The position numbers and the translations under genes were made by a program. From an uncultured Pseudomonadota bacterium (lineage in GTDB: Bacteria; Desulfobacterota; Binatia; Binatales; Binataceae): a DNA stretch of 48,815 nucleotides. This document shows positions 7,560 to 16,140 of this stretch, piece by piece. Position 1 is the first letter of the stretch. Every line of letters begins with the position of its first letter. The stretch covers positions 1-48,815 of the forward strand of contig CALAOW010000057.1 in NCBI GenBank assembly GCA_937889395.1, given 5' to 3'. A model generated the notes under the pieces. The model saw only the letters and a program-made list of their open reading frames with translations. It had not been told where the DNA came from and made no database searches.

Positions 7560-8324
7560 ATGGCGAGTCCAAAGATGTTCGATTTGAGCGGCGAGGTCGC
7601 CGTGGTCACTGGCGGAAATGGAGGAATCGGGCGCGGAATCGCGCTCGGCCTGGCGCAAGCCGGCGCAGCGGTCGCGATCCTTGCGCGCAACGAAGGGAAG
7701 AATCGCGCCGTGGTGGACGAGCTCGCCAACGCGGGCGTACCTGCTATAGCGATACCGCTCGACGTGACGCGGCGCGACGACCTGCGCCCGGCGATGGAGG
7801 AAGTCGAGCGCAAGCTGGGGCCCATCTCGATTCTCGTCAACAACGCCGGAATCGCGATCATGAGCAGTGCGTTGGATTTCAGGGCCGAGGACTGGGATCG
7901 AGTGATCGAAACGAACCTGAGCTCGTGCTTTTTCCTTTCGCAGATCGCGGCGCAATCGATGGCCGCTCGCAAGCAAGGCAAGATAATCAATATCGTGAGC
8001 GAATATTCCGTGTTCGGCGCGCGGGGCATAATTCCTTACGCCGCGGCGAAAGGCGCGCTGGTGCAGGTGACCAAGACGATGGCGATCGAGCTCGGGCCGC
8101 ACAACATCCAGGTCAACGCGATCCTGCCGGGATGGATCGAAACCGACATGACGGTGATCGCGCAGAGCGGCCCGTGGTTTGAGGAAATAATCACGCGCAC
8201 GCCGGCCGGCCGCTTCGGCAAGCCCGAGGAGACGGCGGGTGCGGCGGTGTTTCTGGCTTCGCGCGCGTCGGACTTCGTAACGGGATCGATCGTGTACGTC
8301 GATGGCGGCTACGCGATCAGGTGA
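7560..8324 (+). CDS. Short-chain dehydrogenase/reductase (SDR), classical type
   Basis: This 254-residue SDR has the cofactor motif TGGNGGIG near the N-terminus, NNAGIAIM after strand four, and the catalytic Ser (NIVSEYS) plus Tyr/Lys (YAAAK). The C-terminal FVTGSIVYVDGGYAIR is typical of 3-oxoacyl-ACP-reductase-like or gluconate-5-dehydrogenase-like members. The ATG has TAGGAGAAG upstream. It shares a 152-base divergent promoter region with the hydroxylase-family gene at 5974, so joint regulation is plausible. The substrate cannot be assigned. Confidence 0.88.
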   Translation: MASPKMFDLSGEVAVVTGGNGGIGRGIALGLAQAGAAVAILARNEGKNRAVVDELANAGVPAIAIPLDVTRRDDLRPAMEEVERKLGPISILVNNAGIAIMSSALDFRAEDWDRVIETNLSSCFFLSQIAAQSMAARKQGKIINIVSEYSVFGARGIIPYAAAKGALVQVTKTMAIELGPHNIQVNAILPGWIETDMTVIAQSGPWFEEIITRTPAGRFGKPEETAGAAVFLASRASDFVTGSIVYVDGGYAIR

Positions 8325-8405
8325 GAAGGAGCGCCCGCGTTTTTAACTGTGTTTAACTGTTCAACTGTTTAACGCGGGCGGCGCGGCGGCGTAAGATGCC
8401 GCATC

Positions 8406-9947
8406 ATGACTCGACGCAAAACGCCCTCTTCCGCTCACCCTGAATCAGCGCGTCACGAGCACGGCCTGCCGGCGCTCAAACCATTGCGCGTACTGGTGGC
8501 CGGCGAGGTAATTCTCGATCGTTACCTGTGGGGCGACGTCGCGCGAATCTCGCCCGAAGCGCCGATTCCGATCCTGCGCGTGCAGCGCCGCGAGGAAAAG
8601 CCCGGCAACGCGGGCTTCGTGATGGCGAACTTGCGCGCGCTCGGCGCGGAGGTGAGCGCGCTCAGCGTGGTAGGCGCGGATCGCAACGGCGGTTTGCTGC
8701 GCGAGATTTTCGCCGACCTCGGAATCGATACGCGCTCGATTCTGATCGATCCCGACCGCCCCACCATCGTCAAAGACCGGATGCTCGGTTCCGTGCAGGC
8801 GGCCCATCGCGCGACCCAGCAACTGCTGCGCGTCGATGAGGAAGACCCCAGTCCGCTCAAGCCCGCGCGCGAACGCGAGCTGATTGCGCGCGTCAAGTCC
8901 GAGCTTCGCAACTGCGACGGCGTGCTGATCTCGGATATCGACAAGGGGATGCTGACTCCGGCCGTGTTGCGGGCGCTGATCGACGGAGGCCGGGCGCGCG
9001 GTATCCCGGTGATAATCGATCCGCGCAGGACGGAGGACTTTTCGATTTATCGCGGCGCCACCGCGCTCACGCCCAATCGTCACGAAACCGAAGTCGCCAC
9101 CGGGATGCACCTCACCGACCGCGTCGCGTGGCGCAAAGCGGCCGAAACTCTCGTGCGCAAGCTTGGCCTGGAGGCGTGCCTGATAACGCTCGACCGCGAC
9201 GGGATGTATCTGGCGGAACGCGGCGGCAAAGACACCTACATATCGACGGCGCCGCGCGAGGTTTACGACGTGACGGGAGCGGGCGACGTGGTGCTGAGCG
9301 TGTTCGGGATGTTTTCGATCGCGGGACTGGGCTTCTCGTCGGCGGCGACGATCGCGAACCTGGCCGCGAGTATCGAGGTGACCCGGATCGGCACGGAAGT
9401 GATCACGCGCGAGGACCTCGCGCGCGCACTGAGCCCCGCTCACTTAAGCTACGAGCGCAAGATCCATTCGATCGACGAACTCAAGGCGGCGCTGGAGCGC
9501 GAGCGGCGCGCCGGCCGGCGGATCGCATTCACCAACGGATGCTTCGATCTGATCCACGCCGGGCATATCCAGATGCTCGCGTTTGCGCGCGCGCAGGCCG
9601 ACCTGCTCGTGGTCGGACTCAACAGCGATCGCAGCGTGCGGCGGCTCAAGGGCGACGCGCGCCCCATCTATCCCGCGGCGGAGCGAGCGAGAATCCTCGC
9701 GGCCCTGGAAGCGGTTGATTACGTAGTTGTGTTCGACGAAACGCGCGCCGAGAAAATTATTCGCGCGGTTAAACCCGACGTCTTGATCAAGGGCGAGGAT
9801 TGGCGCGGCAAGCGGGTTGACGGCCAGGCGTTCGTCGAATCGCACGGAGGAAGGGTGGCGCTGGCGCCGATCCTGGGAGGACGCTCCACCAGCGCGACTA
9901 TTGATCGGATGAGTTCGAAGCCGCACGCGGGAAAAGACGGCGCGTGA
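8406..9947 (+). CDS. hldE: Bifunctional heptose-7-phosphate kinase / heptose-1-phosphate adenylyltransferase
   Basis: HldE makes ADP-heptose for the LPS inner core. Residues ~25-340 are a ribokinase-family kinase: GEVILDRYLWGDVARISPEAP near the start, and the catalytic loop DVTGAGDVVLS. Residues ~365-513 are a nucleotidyltransferase: FTNGCFDLIHAGH carries the HxGH motif, followed by VVGLNSDRSVRRLKG and LIKGEDWRG. The 513-residue length fits the fused enzyme; some bacteria have separate HldA and HldC. It probably starts its own transcript. Its last 50 bases lie antisense to the end of murJ, so the two genes converge and overlap tail to tail. Confidence 0.96.
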   Translation: MTRRKTPSSAHPESARHEHGLPALKPLRVLVAGEVILDRYLWGDVARISPEAPIPILRVQRREEKPGNAGFVMANLRALGAEVSALSVVGADRNGGLLREIFADLGIDTRSILIDPDRPTIVKDRMLGSVQAAHRATQQLLRVDEEDPSPLKPARERELIARVKSELRNCDGVLISDIDKGMLTPAVLRALIDGGRARGIPVIIDPRRTEDFSIYRGATALTPNRHETEVATGMHLTDRVAWRKAAETLVRKLGLEACLITLDRDGMYLAERGGKDTYISTAPREVYDVTGAGDVVLSVFGMFSIAGLGFSSAATIANLAASIEVTRIGTEVITREDLARALSPAHLSYERKIHSIDELKAALERERRAGRRIAFTNGCFDLIHAGHIQMLAFARAQADLLVVGLNSDRSVRRLKGDARPIYPAAERARILAALEAVDYVVVFDETRAEKIIRAVKPDVLIKGEDWRGKRVDGQAFVESHGGRVALAPILGGRSTSATIDRMSSKPHAGKDGA

Positions 9948-11571
9948 TTTGGTCGGTGAATTGCTTGAGTTCCGGCATCGCAAGCATCCAGGCGCCGAAC
10001 AGGTAAAGCCCGCCGTAAGTCGAAAGAATCGCCAACCCCTGGATGCGCGGACCGAATCCCGCCATCCGAAGCTTCAAGATGAACGCGAGCGCGGCGGCGC
10101 CAACCGCGAGCGCCCACAACTTCGCCAGATACGAACGCTCGAGCCCGGTCCATCCGATGCGCCCGTTCAGCGCCCATCGCAGCATCACAAACTCGACCCA
10201 TCCTGCCACGCCCGCCGACACCGTCAGTCCGGCAACGCCCCACTTCTGCGCGATTCCGAGCATGGGCGGTAATGGAATCGCGCATAGATAGCCGAGCACC
10301 AGGGTCAGCACGACGCGGATTAGTGCGAATCGCAGCGGGGTGCGGGTGTCGAACAGCGCGTAGAACGCCGAATTGTACAACCGGCCCATCGTGGCTGCGA
10401 GCAACCCGACCCCGGAACCCGCCAGCACGGCCCACACGTAAACGGCGTCGGCCCGGGTGAACGCACCGGATTGATAAATCATCGCGACGATCACGTCGCC
10501 GAGAATCAAAAAGGCCGCCGACGACGGAACCACGAGGAATGCGATTTGGCGCAGTCCGCGGTTCAGCCGCGCGCGCAGAATCGCGTTCATTTGCTCGGGC
10601 ATCGCACCCGCGGCGCGCGACATCGCGGGCAACTCCGACGCGGCCACCGAATATCCGAACAGGCTGATCGGCACCATGTAGAGCAACTGGCCGTAATTGA
10701 GCGCTGCGACGGCGCCGGTCGGCAAAAGGCTCGCCAGCATGTTGTCCACGTAAGCGCTCAGGTTGACGACGCCGCGGCTGATGACCACGGGCGTCAGATT
10801 GTGGAACACGGATCGGAGAGGCGCGGCGATGCGCGCGAAGTCGATGCGATGCTTTCTGAGCAGCGCCAGCGTCTGCGGAACCTGCACCGCGATTTGCAAA
10901 GCGGAGCCGACAACAGACCCCCACGAGATCGCGATCGCAAGCCCATCCTGCGAGCGGCGGGGCCCGTAATAGAGGAGCGCCGCGATCATGGCGACGTTCC
11001 ACGCCACGGGCGCGGTGTACGAGACGAAAAATTTGTGATGGCTGTTCAGGACGCCGAGAAACCACGCCGACATCACGAGCAATCCCGCGCCGGGAAACAG
11101 GATGCGCACGATCTGAATCGTCAAGTCGCGCTTGTCGCCCTCGAAGCCGGGCGCGATCACGTCAATCAGGTACGGCGTCACCAGCACGCCGATCGCCACC
11201 AGCACCGACACGCCGAGAGTCAGAATCGCGCCAACGCCCCATGCGACCATGTCGGCGGTTTCATTGTCGCCCTCGCCAAGCAATTTTCCGTAAACCGGGA
11301 TGAACGACGCGGAGAGTACGCCCTCGCCAAACAGGTTCTGCAGAATGTTCGGGATGCGAAACCCCGCCTTAAACGCGTCGGCGGTGGCCGAATCGCCGAG
11401 GAAATGCGCGAAGATGCTGTCCCGGATGAGGCCGGCAATCCGGCTGAGCAACACGCCCGCGGCGATCGTGCCGGCCCGGCTCGCGCCCGATCCGATCGCG
11501 CTGGCGGGGCCGGGGCTCGCCGCGACGCGCGGTTCGTTGCGATCCTGACGATTGGGTGCGATTTCGGACAA
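9898..11571 (-). CDS. murJ: Lipid II flippase MurJ
   Basis: MurJ moves lipid II across the inner membrane for peptidoglycan synthesis. The 557-residue protein belongs to the MOP/MviN family: the N-terminal segment SRIAGLIRDSIFAHFLG is diagnostic, followed by FRIPNILQNLFGEGVLSASFIPVYG, and about 14 hydrophobic segments run to the C-terminus. A hydrophilic N-terminal tail of about 35 residues precedes the first membrane helix. It is divergent from hemW, with only about 90 bases between the chosen starts, and its end overlaps hldE by 50 bases on the opposite strand. Confidence 0.95.
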   Translation of the reverse strand: MSEIAPNRQDRNEPRVAASPGPASAIGSGASRAGTIAAGVLLSRIAGLIRDSIFAHFLGDSATADAFKAGFRIPNILQNLFGEGVLSASFIPVYGKLLGEGDNETADMVAWGVGAILTLGVSVLVAIGVLVTPYLIDVIAPGFEGDKRDLTIQIVRILFPGAGLLVMSAWFLGVLNSHHKFFVSYTAPVAWNVAMIAALLYYGPRRSQDGLAIAISWGSVVGSALQIAVQVPQTLALLRKHRIDFARIAAPLRSVFHNLTPVVISRGVVNLSAYVDNMLASLLPTGAVAALNYGQLLYMVPISLFGYSVAASELPAMSRAAGAMPEQMNAILRARLNRGLRQIAFLVVPSSAAFLILGDVIVAMIYQSGAFTRADAVYVWAVLAGSGVGLLAATMGRLYNSAFYALFDTRTPLRFALIRVVLTLVLGYLCAIPLPPMLGIAQKWGVAGLTVSAGVAGWVEFVMLRWALNGRIGWTGLERSYLAKLWALAVGAAALAFILKLRMAGFGPRIQGLAILSTYGGLYLFGAWMLAMPELKQFTDQITRRLFPRAASNSSDQ

Positions 11572-11660
11572 GTTCCCTCTGGCACGGGGAGTATAGCGAC
11601 CGTCGCAGCCGCGTAGTAGCGGGCGTTCGCGCGGACCTCAAGGCGCGCTACAATCGTCGT

Positions 11661-12815
11661 GTGAGCTTTTCGCTCTACGTCCATATTCCGTGGTGCCAAT
11701 CGAAGTGTCCGTACTGCGACTTCAATTCGCACGCGGCATCGTCATGGCCGGAAGCGCAATATACCCGCGCGCTGATTTCGGAGCTCAAGTACAGGGCGAG
11801 CACTCCGTCGTATTCAGGCCAGCGCATCCGGACAATCTTTTTTGGGGGTGGAACGCCATCGCTGTTCGATCCCAAATCCATCGGTAAGATTATCGACGCC
11901 GCCAATCACGTTTGCGGGATCGAACCCGACGCGGAGATAACGCTCGAAGCGAATCCCGGCACGATCGACCTGGCGAAACTCGGCGGGATGCGCGCGGCGG
12001 GCGTAAATCGAATCAGTTTCGGCGCGCAGTCGTTCAATGCCGCGACGCTCAAGTTTCTCGGCCGGATTCATTGCGCCGACGAAACCCGCGCAGCTGCAAG
12101 AATGGCGCATCGCGCCGGCTTCGATCGCCTCAATCTCGATTTGATCTTCGCGGTTCCGGGACAGACGGTTGCCGATGTTCTCTTCGACATCGAATCGGTG
12201 GCCGCGCTCGAACCGGATCACATCTCGGCTTACAACCTGACCTTCGAGGAAGGCACCGCCTTTTTCACGGACTTGAAGCGCGGACGAATCAAACAGCTCG
12301 CGACTGACGAGCAGGCCGCGATGTATCAAGCGGTGCGCGAAGAAATCCCGCGGCGCGGCTACGCGATGTATGAAATTTCGAACTATGCGGCGCCCGGCCA
12401 CGAAGCGCGCCACAATCTGACGTATTGGCGCGCGCAGACGTACCTCGGAATCGGCGCGGGTGCTCATAGCTATGCAGGTGATGGACGCGGCGGCCAACGA
12501 AAGCGATGGTGGAATGAAAAGCTCCCGGCGCGTTACATTTCCGCGATCGAAGAGCGCGCGAATGCGGAGGCCGGTGCCGAGACGATCGATGAGTCCACTG
12601 CGCAAAGTGAATTCGTGTTCCTGAATCTGCGGCTGCGCGAAGGCTTCGCGCTGGCCGATTTTCACGAGCGTTTCGGCCGCAACTTCGAATGCATCTTCGG
12701 CGGCGTCGCCACTGCGCTGTTCAACAACGGGTTGCTGACGCTCGATCGCGGCCGAATCAAACTGACCGATCGCGGCCTGGAAATGGCCGACTCCGTGTTC
12801 GCAGAGTTCGTCTAG
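11661..12815 (+). CDS. hemW: Radical SAM heme chaperone HemW
   Basis: HemW (often annotated as HemN-like) binds heme and a [4Fe-4S] cluster and delivers heme to target proteins. The first residues FSLYVHIPWCQSKCPYCDF contain the CxxxCxxC cluster motif, and HIPWC with CPYCDF is family-typical. FGGGTPSLF, EANPGTID, ISFGAQSF and LDLIFAVPGQT follow in the expected order. I chose the GTG at 11661 because homologues begin a few residues before the CxxxC motif. The open frame extends to an ATG at 11556, but that would overlap the first bases of murJ on the other strand. True coproporphyrinogen dehydrogenases carry a longer N-terminus. The stop overlaps the lysS stop region by 4 bases. Confidence 0.9.
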   Translation: MSFSLYVHIPWCQSKCPYCDFNSHAASSWPEAQYTRALISELKYRASTPSYSGQRIRTIFFGGGTPSLFDPKSIGKIIDAANHVCGIEPDAEITLEANPGTIDLAKLGGMRAAGVNRISFGAQSFNAATLKFLGRIHCADETRAAARMAHRAGFDRLNLDLIFAVPGQTVADVLFDIESVAALEPDHISAYNLTFEEGTAFFTDLKRGRIKQLATDEQAAMYQAVREEIPRRGYAMYEISNYAAPGHEARHNLTYWRAQTYLGIGAGAHSYAGDGRGGQRKRWWNEKLPARYISAIEERANAEAGAETIDESTAQSEFVFLNLRLREGFALADFHERFGRNFECIFGGVATALFNNGLLTLDRGRIKLTDRGLEMADSVFAEFV

Positions 12816-14443
12816 GCGGCGCGCCCGATCGTTGCGTCGAGCAGTTCGACGATGCGGGCCGGCGTGGCAAGCCGGATGAACGCGCCCAAGCGCGGGCCGC
12901 GCTCCTGGCCGAGAATCGATCGATACAGGAGCGGGAAAATCTTGCCGGGCTTGTCGTAATTTTCGCGGCCAAGATCGTAAATCTTCTTCTCGATCTCTTC
13001 GGCGCCGGCACCCTGATTTTCAATCAAATACGCCGCGAGACTTTTCAGCTGCGCGCGTTCCGCATCCGACGGCGTGTAGGGCTCCTTCACGATGAAATCG
13101 CGGTAGAAATTGAGCGCGCATTCCATCAGCGCACGGCCCATTTCTTCCGTTTCCGCATCGCCCGCGATCGAGGCGTCGTAGCGGACCAGATAATCCCAGA
13201 TGTGGTCGCGATCCGAAGTACCCAGCGCGCCGACCACGTTCGTCATCAACCCGAAGCTGAGCGCTGAGTTGAATCGCCTCGGCGTCGTGCTCTGGATGAC
13301 AAATTCGAGCACCGATTCGCGCCGCTGTTCATCGGACGCCGCCGCGTAGGCGCGCAACGCGTCGAGATATTCGTCGACGTATTGCGGAATCGACTCGAGA
13401 AACAACTTACGCGCGCGGCGCGGATTGAGCAGCAGGAAAAGTTTGAGCACCTCGATCGGCGCGTAGCGCGTCCACTGTTCAACGGTCACGCCGCGGCCGA
13501 CCGACTTGGAGACCTTGCGGCCTTCCTCGTCGAGAAACATCTCGAACGGAAATCCCAGCGGCGGCTGCGCACCCATCACGCGGAGAATTTGTCCCGAGAG
13601 CCGCGCCGAGTCGGTGAGATCCTTTCCGTACAATTCGTAATCGACCTTGAGCACGTACCATCGCAGCGCCCAATCGACCTTCCATTGCACCTTCGCCTTG
13701 CCGCCGAGCACCGATTGCTCGCCGCGAAAACCGCATCCCGACCTGCCACCCGCGCTCTTTTCGCAGATGAACTCGATCGATGCGCGCTCGGGGTGGTACG
13801 CCGACACCGTTCGCTCGACGACTTGCCCGCAGTTGGGACAAATCGGCATGAACGGCGACCATCCCGCGCGATTTTCCTCGCGCAGCGTCGGCGCGATGAT
13901 CGCGGTGATCTCCGCGTGCTTGTCGAGGATCAGCTTCAGCCCCTCGTCGAAGCGCCCCGACGAATACATCTCGGCCGAGCGCATCAGTTCGTACTCGACC
14001 TCGACCGGCGCCAGAAACCCGCCGAGCAGCCCGATCATGTGATCGGCAAAGCTGGCGCAGCATCCGAACGGGTCGGGAATCTTCGAAACCGGAATGCCGA
14101 GGTACTGCTCGGTGGCCTCCCGGTTCGGCACGTTCTCCGGCACTTTGCGAAGTCCGTCGAGATCGTCGATGAAAACGATCAGCCGCGACGGCCGTGACGC
14201 CTCGATCAGAGCAAACGCCTTGCGCACGAACGACGGACGCAGGATTTCCGCCATCGTGCCCAGATGCGGCAATCCCGACGGCCCGAAGCCGCTCGCGAAA
14301 ATTACCGGACGAGCGGGCTCGTACGCCGCGACGCGCTGTGCAAGCCGCCGAGCTTCTTCACGTGGCCATAGTTCCGCACCGGCCGCGTTGCCGGGCTGGG
14401 AATCGGATTTATCCGGCCGGCCGGATCTCGATGCGTCCGCCAT
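12812..14443 (-). CDS. lysS: Class I lysyl-tRNA synthetase
   Basis: It charges tRNA-Lys. This is the class I enzyme (as in archaea, spirochaetes and some proteobacteria), not the common class II type. In 543 residues, the HIGH-type motif appears as GPSGLPHLGT, and the KMSKS-type motif as GRKVSKSVG. Between them, CPNCG and a second Cys pair in SGCGF look like a Zn site. The N-terminal ~30 residues are polar and probably disordered. It is convergent with hemW (4-base overlap of the ends) and preceded 29 bases upstream on its own strand by a small Zn-ribbon gene, possibly in the same transcript. Confidence 0.95.
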   Translation of the reverse strand: MADASRSGRPDKSDSQPGNAAGAELWPREEARRLAQRVAAYEPARPVIFASGFGPSGLPHLGTMAEILRPSFVRKAFALIEASRPSRLIVFIDDLDGLRKVPENVPNREATEQYLGIPVSKIPDPFGCCASFADHMIGLLGGFLAPVEVEYELMRSAEMYSSGRFDEGLKLILDKHAEITAIIAPTLREENRAGWSPFMPICPNCGQVVERTVSAYHPERASIEFICEKSAGGRSGCGFRGEQSVLGGKAKVQWKVDWALRWYVLKVDYELYGKDLTDSARLSGQILRVMGAQPPLGFPFEMFLDEEGRKVSKSVGRGVTVEQWTRYAPIEVLKLFLLLNPRRARKLFLESIPQYVDEYLDALRAYAAASDEQRRESVLEFVIQSTTPRRFNSALSFGLMTNVVGALGTSDRDHIWDYLVRYDASIAGDAETEEMGRALMECALNFYRDFIVKEPYTPSDAERAQLKSLAAYLIENQGAGAEEIEKKIYDLGRENYDKPGKIFPLLYRSILGQERGPRLGAFIRLATPARIVELLDATIGRAA

Positions 14444-14472
14444 CGATTGGTTTTCTTCCTTGGCCTGCCCGC

Positions 14473-14724
14473 CTAGCTTTCCGGCTTGTCGGGATTCTTG
14501 CCGCGCAGCACGCTAGCGACCGCCTCGTGTATCCATGGATCGATCTGCAGGTCGCGATTTTTTTCCGAGGCGAGGCGGAGTTTAACCGCGCAGTTGCCGC
14601 AGATAAAGGCCTGCTGGCGAAAGCCCGCGGTATCTTCGACGGAAATGCGGAGCAACCACTCGGTGAATGCGCGGCGGCAGATCGCACAGTGAAATTGATT
14701 GGAATGGGAATCGGTGGAATCCAT
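14473..14724 (-). CDS. Small putative zinc-ribbon protein, function unknown
   Basis: This 83-residue protein has two CxxC pairs, HCAICRRAF near residue 12 and FICGNCAVKLR near residue 41. They are spaced as expected for a small treble-clef or zinc-ribbon fold. The C-terminal half (KNRDLQIDPWIHEAVASVLRG) is probably helical. It lies 29 bases upstream of lysS on the same strand, so the two may be cotranscribed. I do not recognise a named family. Confidence 0.6.
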   Translation of the reverse strand: MDSTDSHSNQFHCAICRRAFTEWLLRISVEDTAGFRQQAFICGNCAVKLRLASEKNRDLQIDPWIHEAVASVLRGKNPDKPES

Positions 14725-14955
14725 AGGCGGGTGTTATTCTATATCATTGCTTCGACTCTTTGCGCTGTGGTATTTCCCGACCACCCATGAATTCTTCCAC
14801 GGTTCGCCAGGATCGAGAGGACCGGTTGCATTTTCGGACCGCCGGTCCCGTTATTCGAGCCGATCGCGCCCCAAACGCCCGCATTCGAGCTATCCGCGGC
14901 TAAACCAACGACTACACCCGTCGTCGCTCGAGGCGGCGCGGGACTATTTCATCTT

Positions 14956-16002
14956 ATGGATCAGGCGTTCACCAGGCAGAAAATCAAGGAATTGCGCGCG
15001 ATGGTCGGCGAAGGCGATCGCGTTGCGATCGTGCTGCAGGACGATCCCGATCCCGACGCAATGGCGAGCGCGATGGCGCTGCGTACGCTGCTCGGGCGCA
15101 ACAAGCAGACCACGCCGCTGTTCGCGTTCAAGCCGGTCACGCGACCGGAAAATCGCACGATGGAGCATCTGCTGGAGATCGAAATCCAGCCGGCCGATAC
15201 GGAGGAGCTGCGCGCGTTTGACAAGATTGCGATGGTCGATGTTCAGCCGCCGTACTTCGGCGAGAAAATTCCGCGCGCCGATATCGTGATCGATCATCAT
15301 ACCGGCTACCCCGGCGGCGCCGCTGCGTTCGAGGACGTGCGTACGAAATACGGCGCGACTGCGACGATCATGACCGAGTACCTGGTGACGGCGGACGAAA
15401 AAATCAGCGAGCGGCTGGCGACTGCATTGCTCTACGGAATTCGCAGCGACACTTTGGCGTTGTCGCGCCGCGTGACCGACGACGACCTGCAAGCGTTCAC
15501 GCGCCTGGTTCCGCTGGCCAACTACAGTATGCTCCGGCAGATCGATCGTCCCGAGCTGCCGCTTAGTTTTGCGCAAATCCTGGCGCGCGCGATGAAACGG
15601 ATGGTGGTCAAGGATCGGCTGGTCGTGCTCAATCTCGGCCACGTCGAGCGCGACGACCTGATCGTGCAGATGGCGGACTTCTGCCTGCAGTTCGAGGGCG
15701 TGGCGTGGGTGGCGGTCGCGGGCAAGCTCAGCGGCAAGCTGGTGATAAGTGTGCGCAACCATGGCATGAGCGGCGACAACGCGGGCGAGGCGGTGAAGAA
15801 TCTGTTCGCCGATATCGGCAGCGCCGGCGGCCATCGCAACATGGCCAAAGCGGTGATCCCGTTGCGAGCATGGCGGCGGCGCGAGGGGACGACCCGCGAC
15901 TCGCAAATCGAGTCGCGGCTGCGCGAGTTGTTCAGCGCGTGGATCAAGGGCGAGGCCGACGATGGCGCGGTTCGCAGCACGCCCGGCCGCAATGGCAACT
16001 GA
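14956..16002 (+). CDS. DHH-family phosphoesterase (NrnA/RecJ-like)
   Basis: The 348-residue protein has the DHH superfamily layout. Motif I is LQDDPDPDAMASA (about residues 27-39), motif II is AMVDVQP, motif III is VIDHHTGYPGG, and a C-terminal DHHA1 domain carries the substrate-binding GSAGGHRNMAKAVIPL. Enzymes of this class hydrolyse nanoRNA, pAp or cyclic dinucleotides with two metal ions. The usual His at the start of motif I (HxNPDxD) is not obvious here; Gln/Asp occupies the place. Two Asp metal ligands remain. The start ATG follows a short spacer, and the gene is divergent from the Zn-ribbon/lysS pair. The specific substrate is not predictable. Confidence 0.85.
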   Translation: MDQAFTRQKIKELRAMVGEGDRVAIVLQDDPDPDAMASAMALRTLLGRNKQTTPLFAFKPVTRPENRTMEHLLEIEIQPADTEELRAFDKIAMVDVQPPYFGEKIPRADIVIDHHTGYPGGAAAFEDVRTKYGATATIMTEYLVTADEKISERLATALLYGIRSDTLALSRRVTDDDLQAFTRLVPLANYSMLRQIDRPELPLSFAQILARAMKRMVVKDRLVVLNLGHVERDDLIVQMADFCLQFEGVAWVAVAGKLSGKLVISVRNHGMSGDNAGEAVKNLFADIGSAGGHRNMAKAVIPLRAWRRREGTTRDSQIESRLRELFSAWIKGEADDGAVRSTPGRNGN

Positions 16003-16021
16003 CGCGCGCCGCGCGCCGGCG

Positions 16022-16051
16022 TTGGCAGCGTCCTAATTTGCGCATTAATAT
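16022..16051 (+). promoter_or_regulatory. Candidate sigma-70-type promoter of the protease cassette
   Basis: TTGGCA (16022-16027) and TAATAT (16046-16051) are separated by 18 bases, about 90 bases upstream of the first cassette gene. This is a motif match only. Confidence 0.45.
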
Positions 16052-16140
16052 ACTTCGCTGATCACTCGTTGGGGTTTTAATCTGAGCCCCGACGTGACAG
16101 GCTTGGCGCTCGTTTGTCGTGCTACAATATTGGGGAGTCC

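Noticed and set aside
11576-11594. TGGCACG as a sigma-54 -24 element between murJ and hemW
   Set aside because: There is no TTGC-type -12 element at the needed spacing.
11556-11660. Longer hemW starting at 11556
   Set aside because: It would add 35 non-conserved residues and overlap murJ; homologues start near the GTG at 11661.
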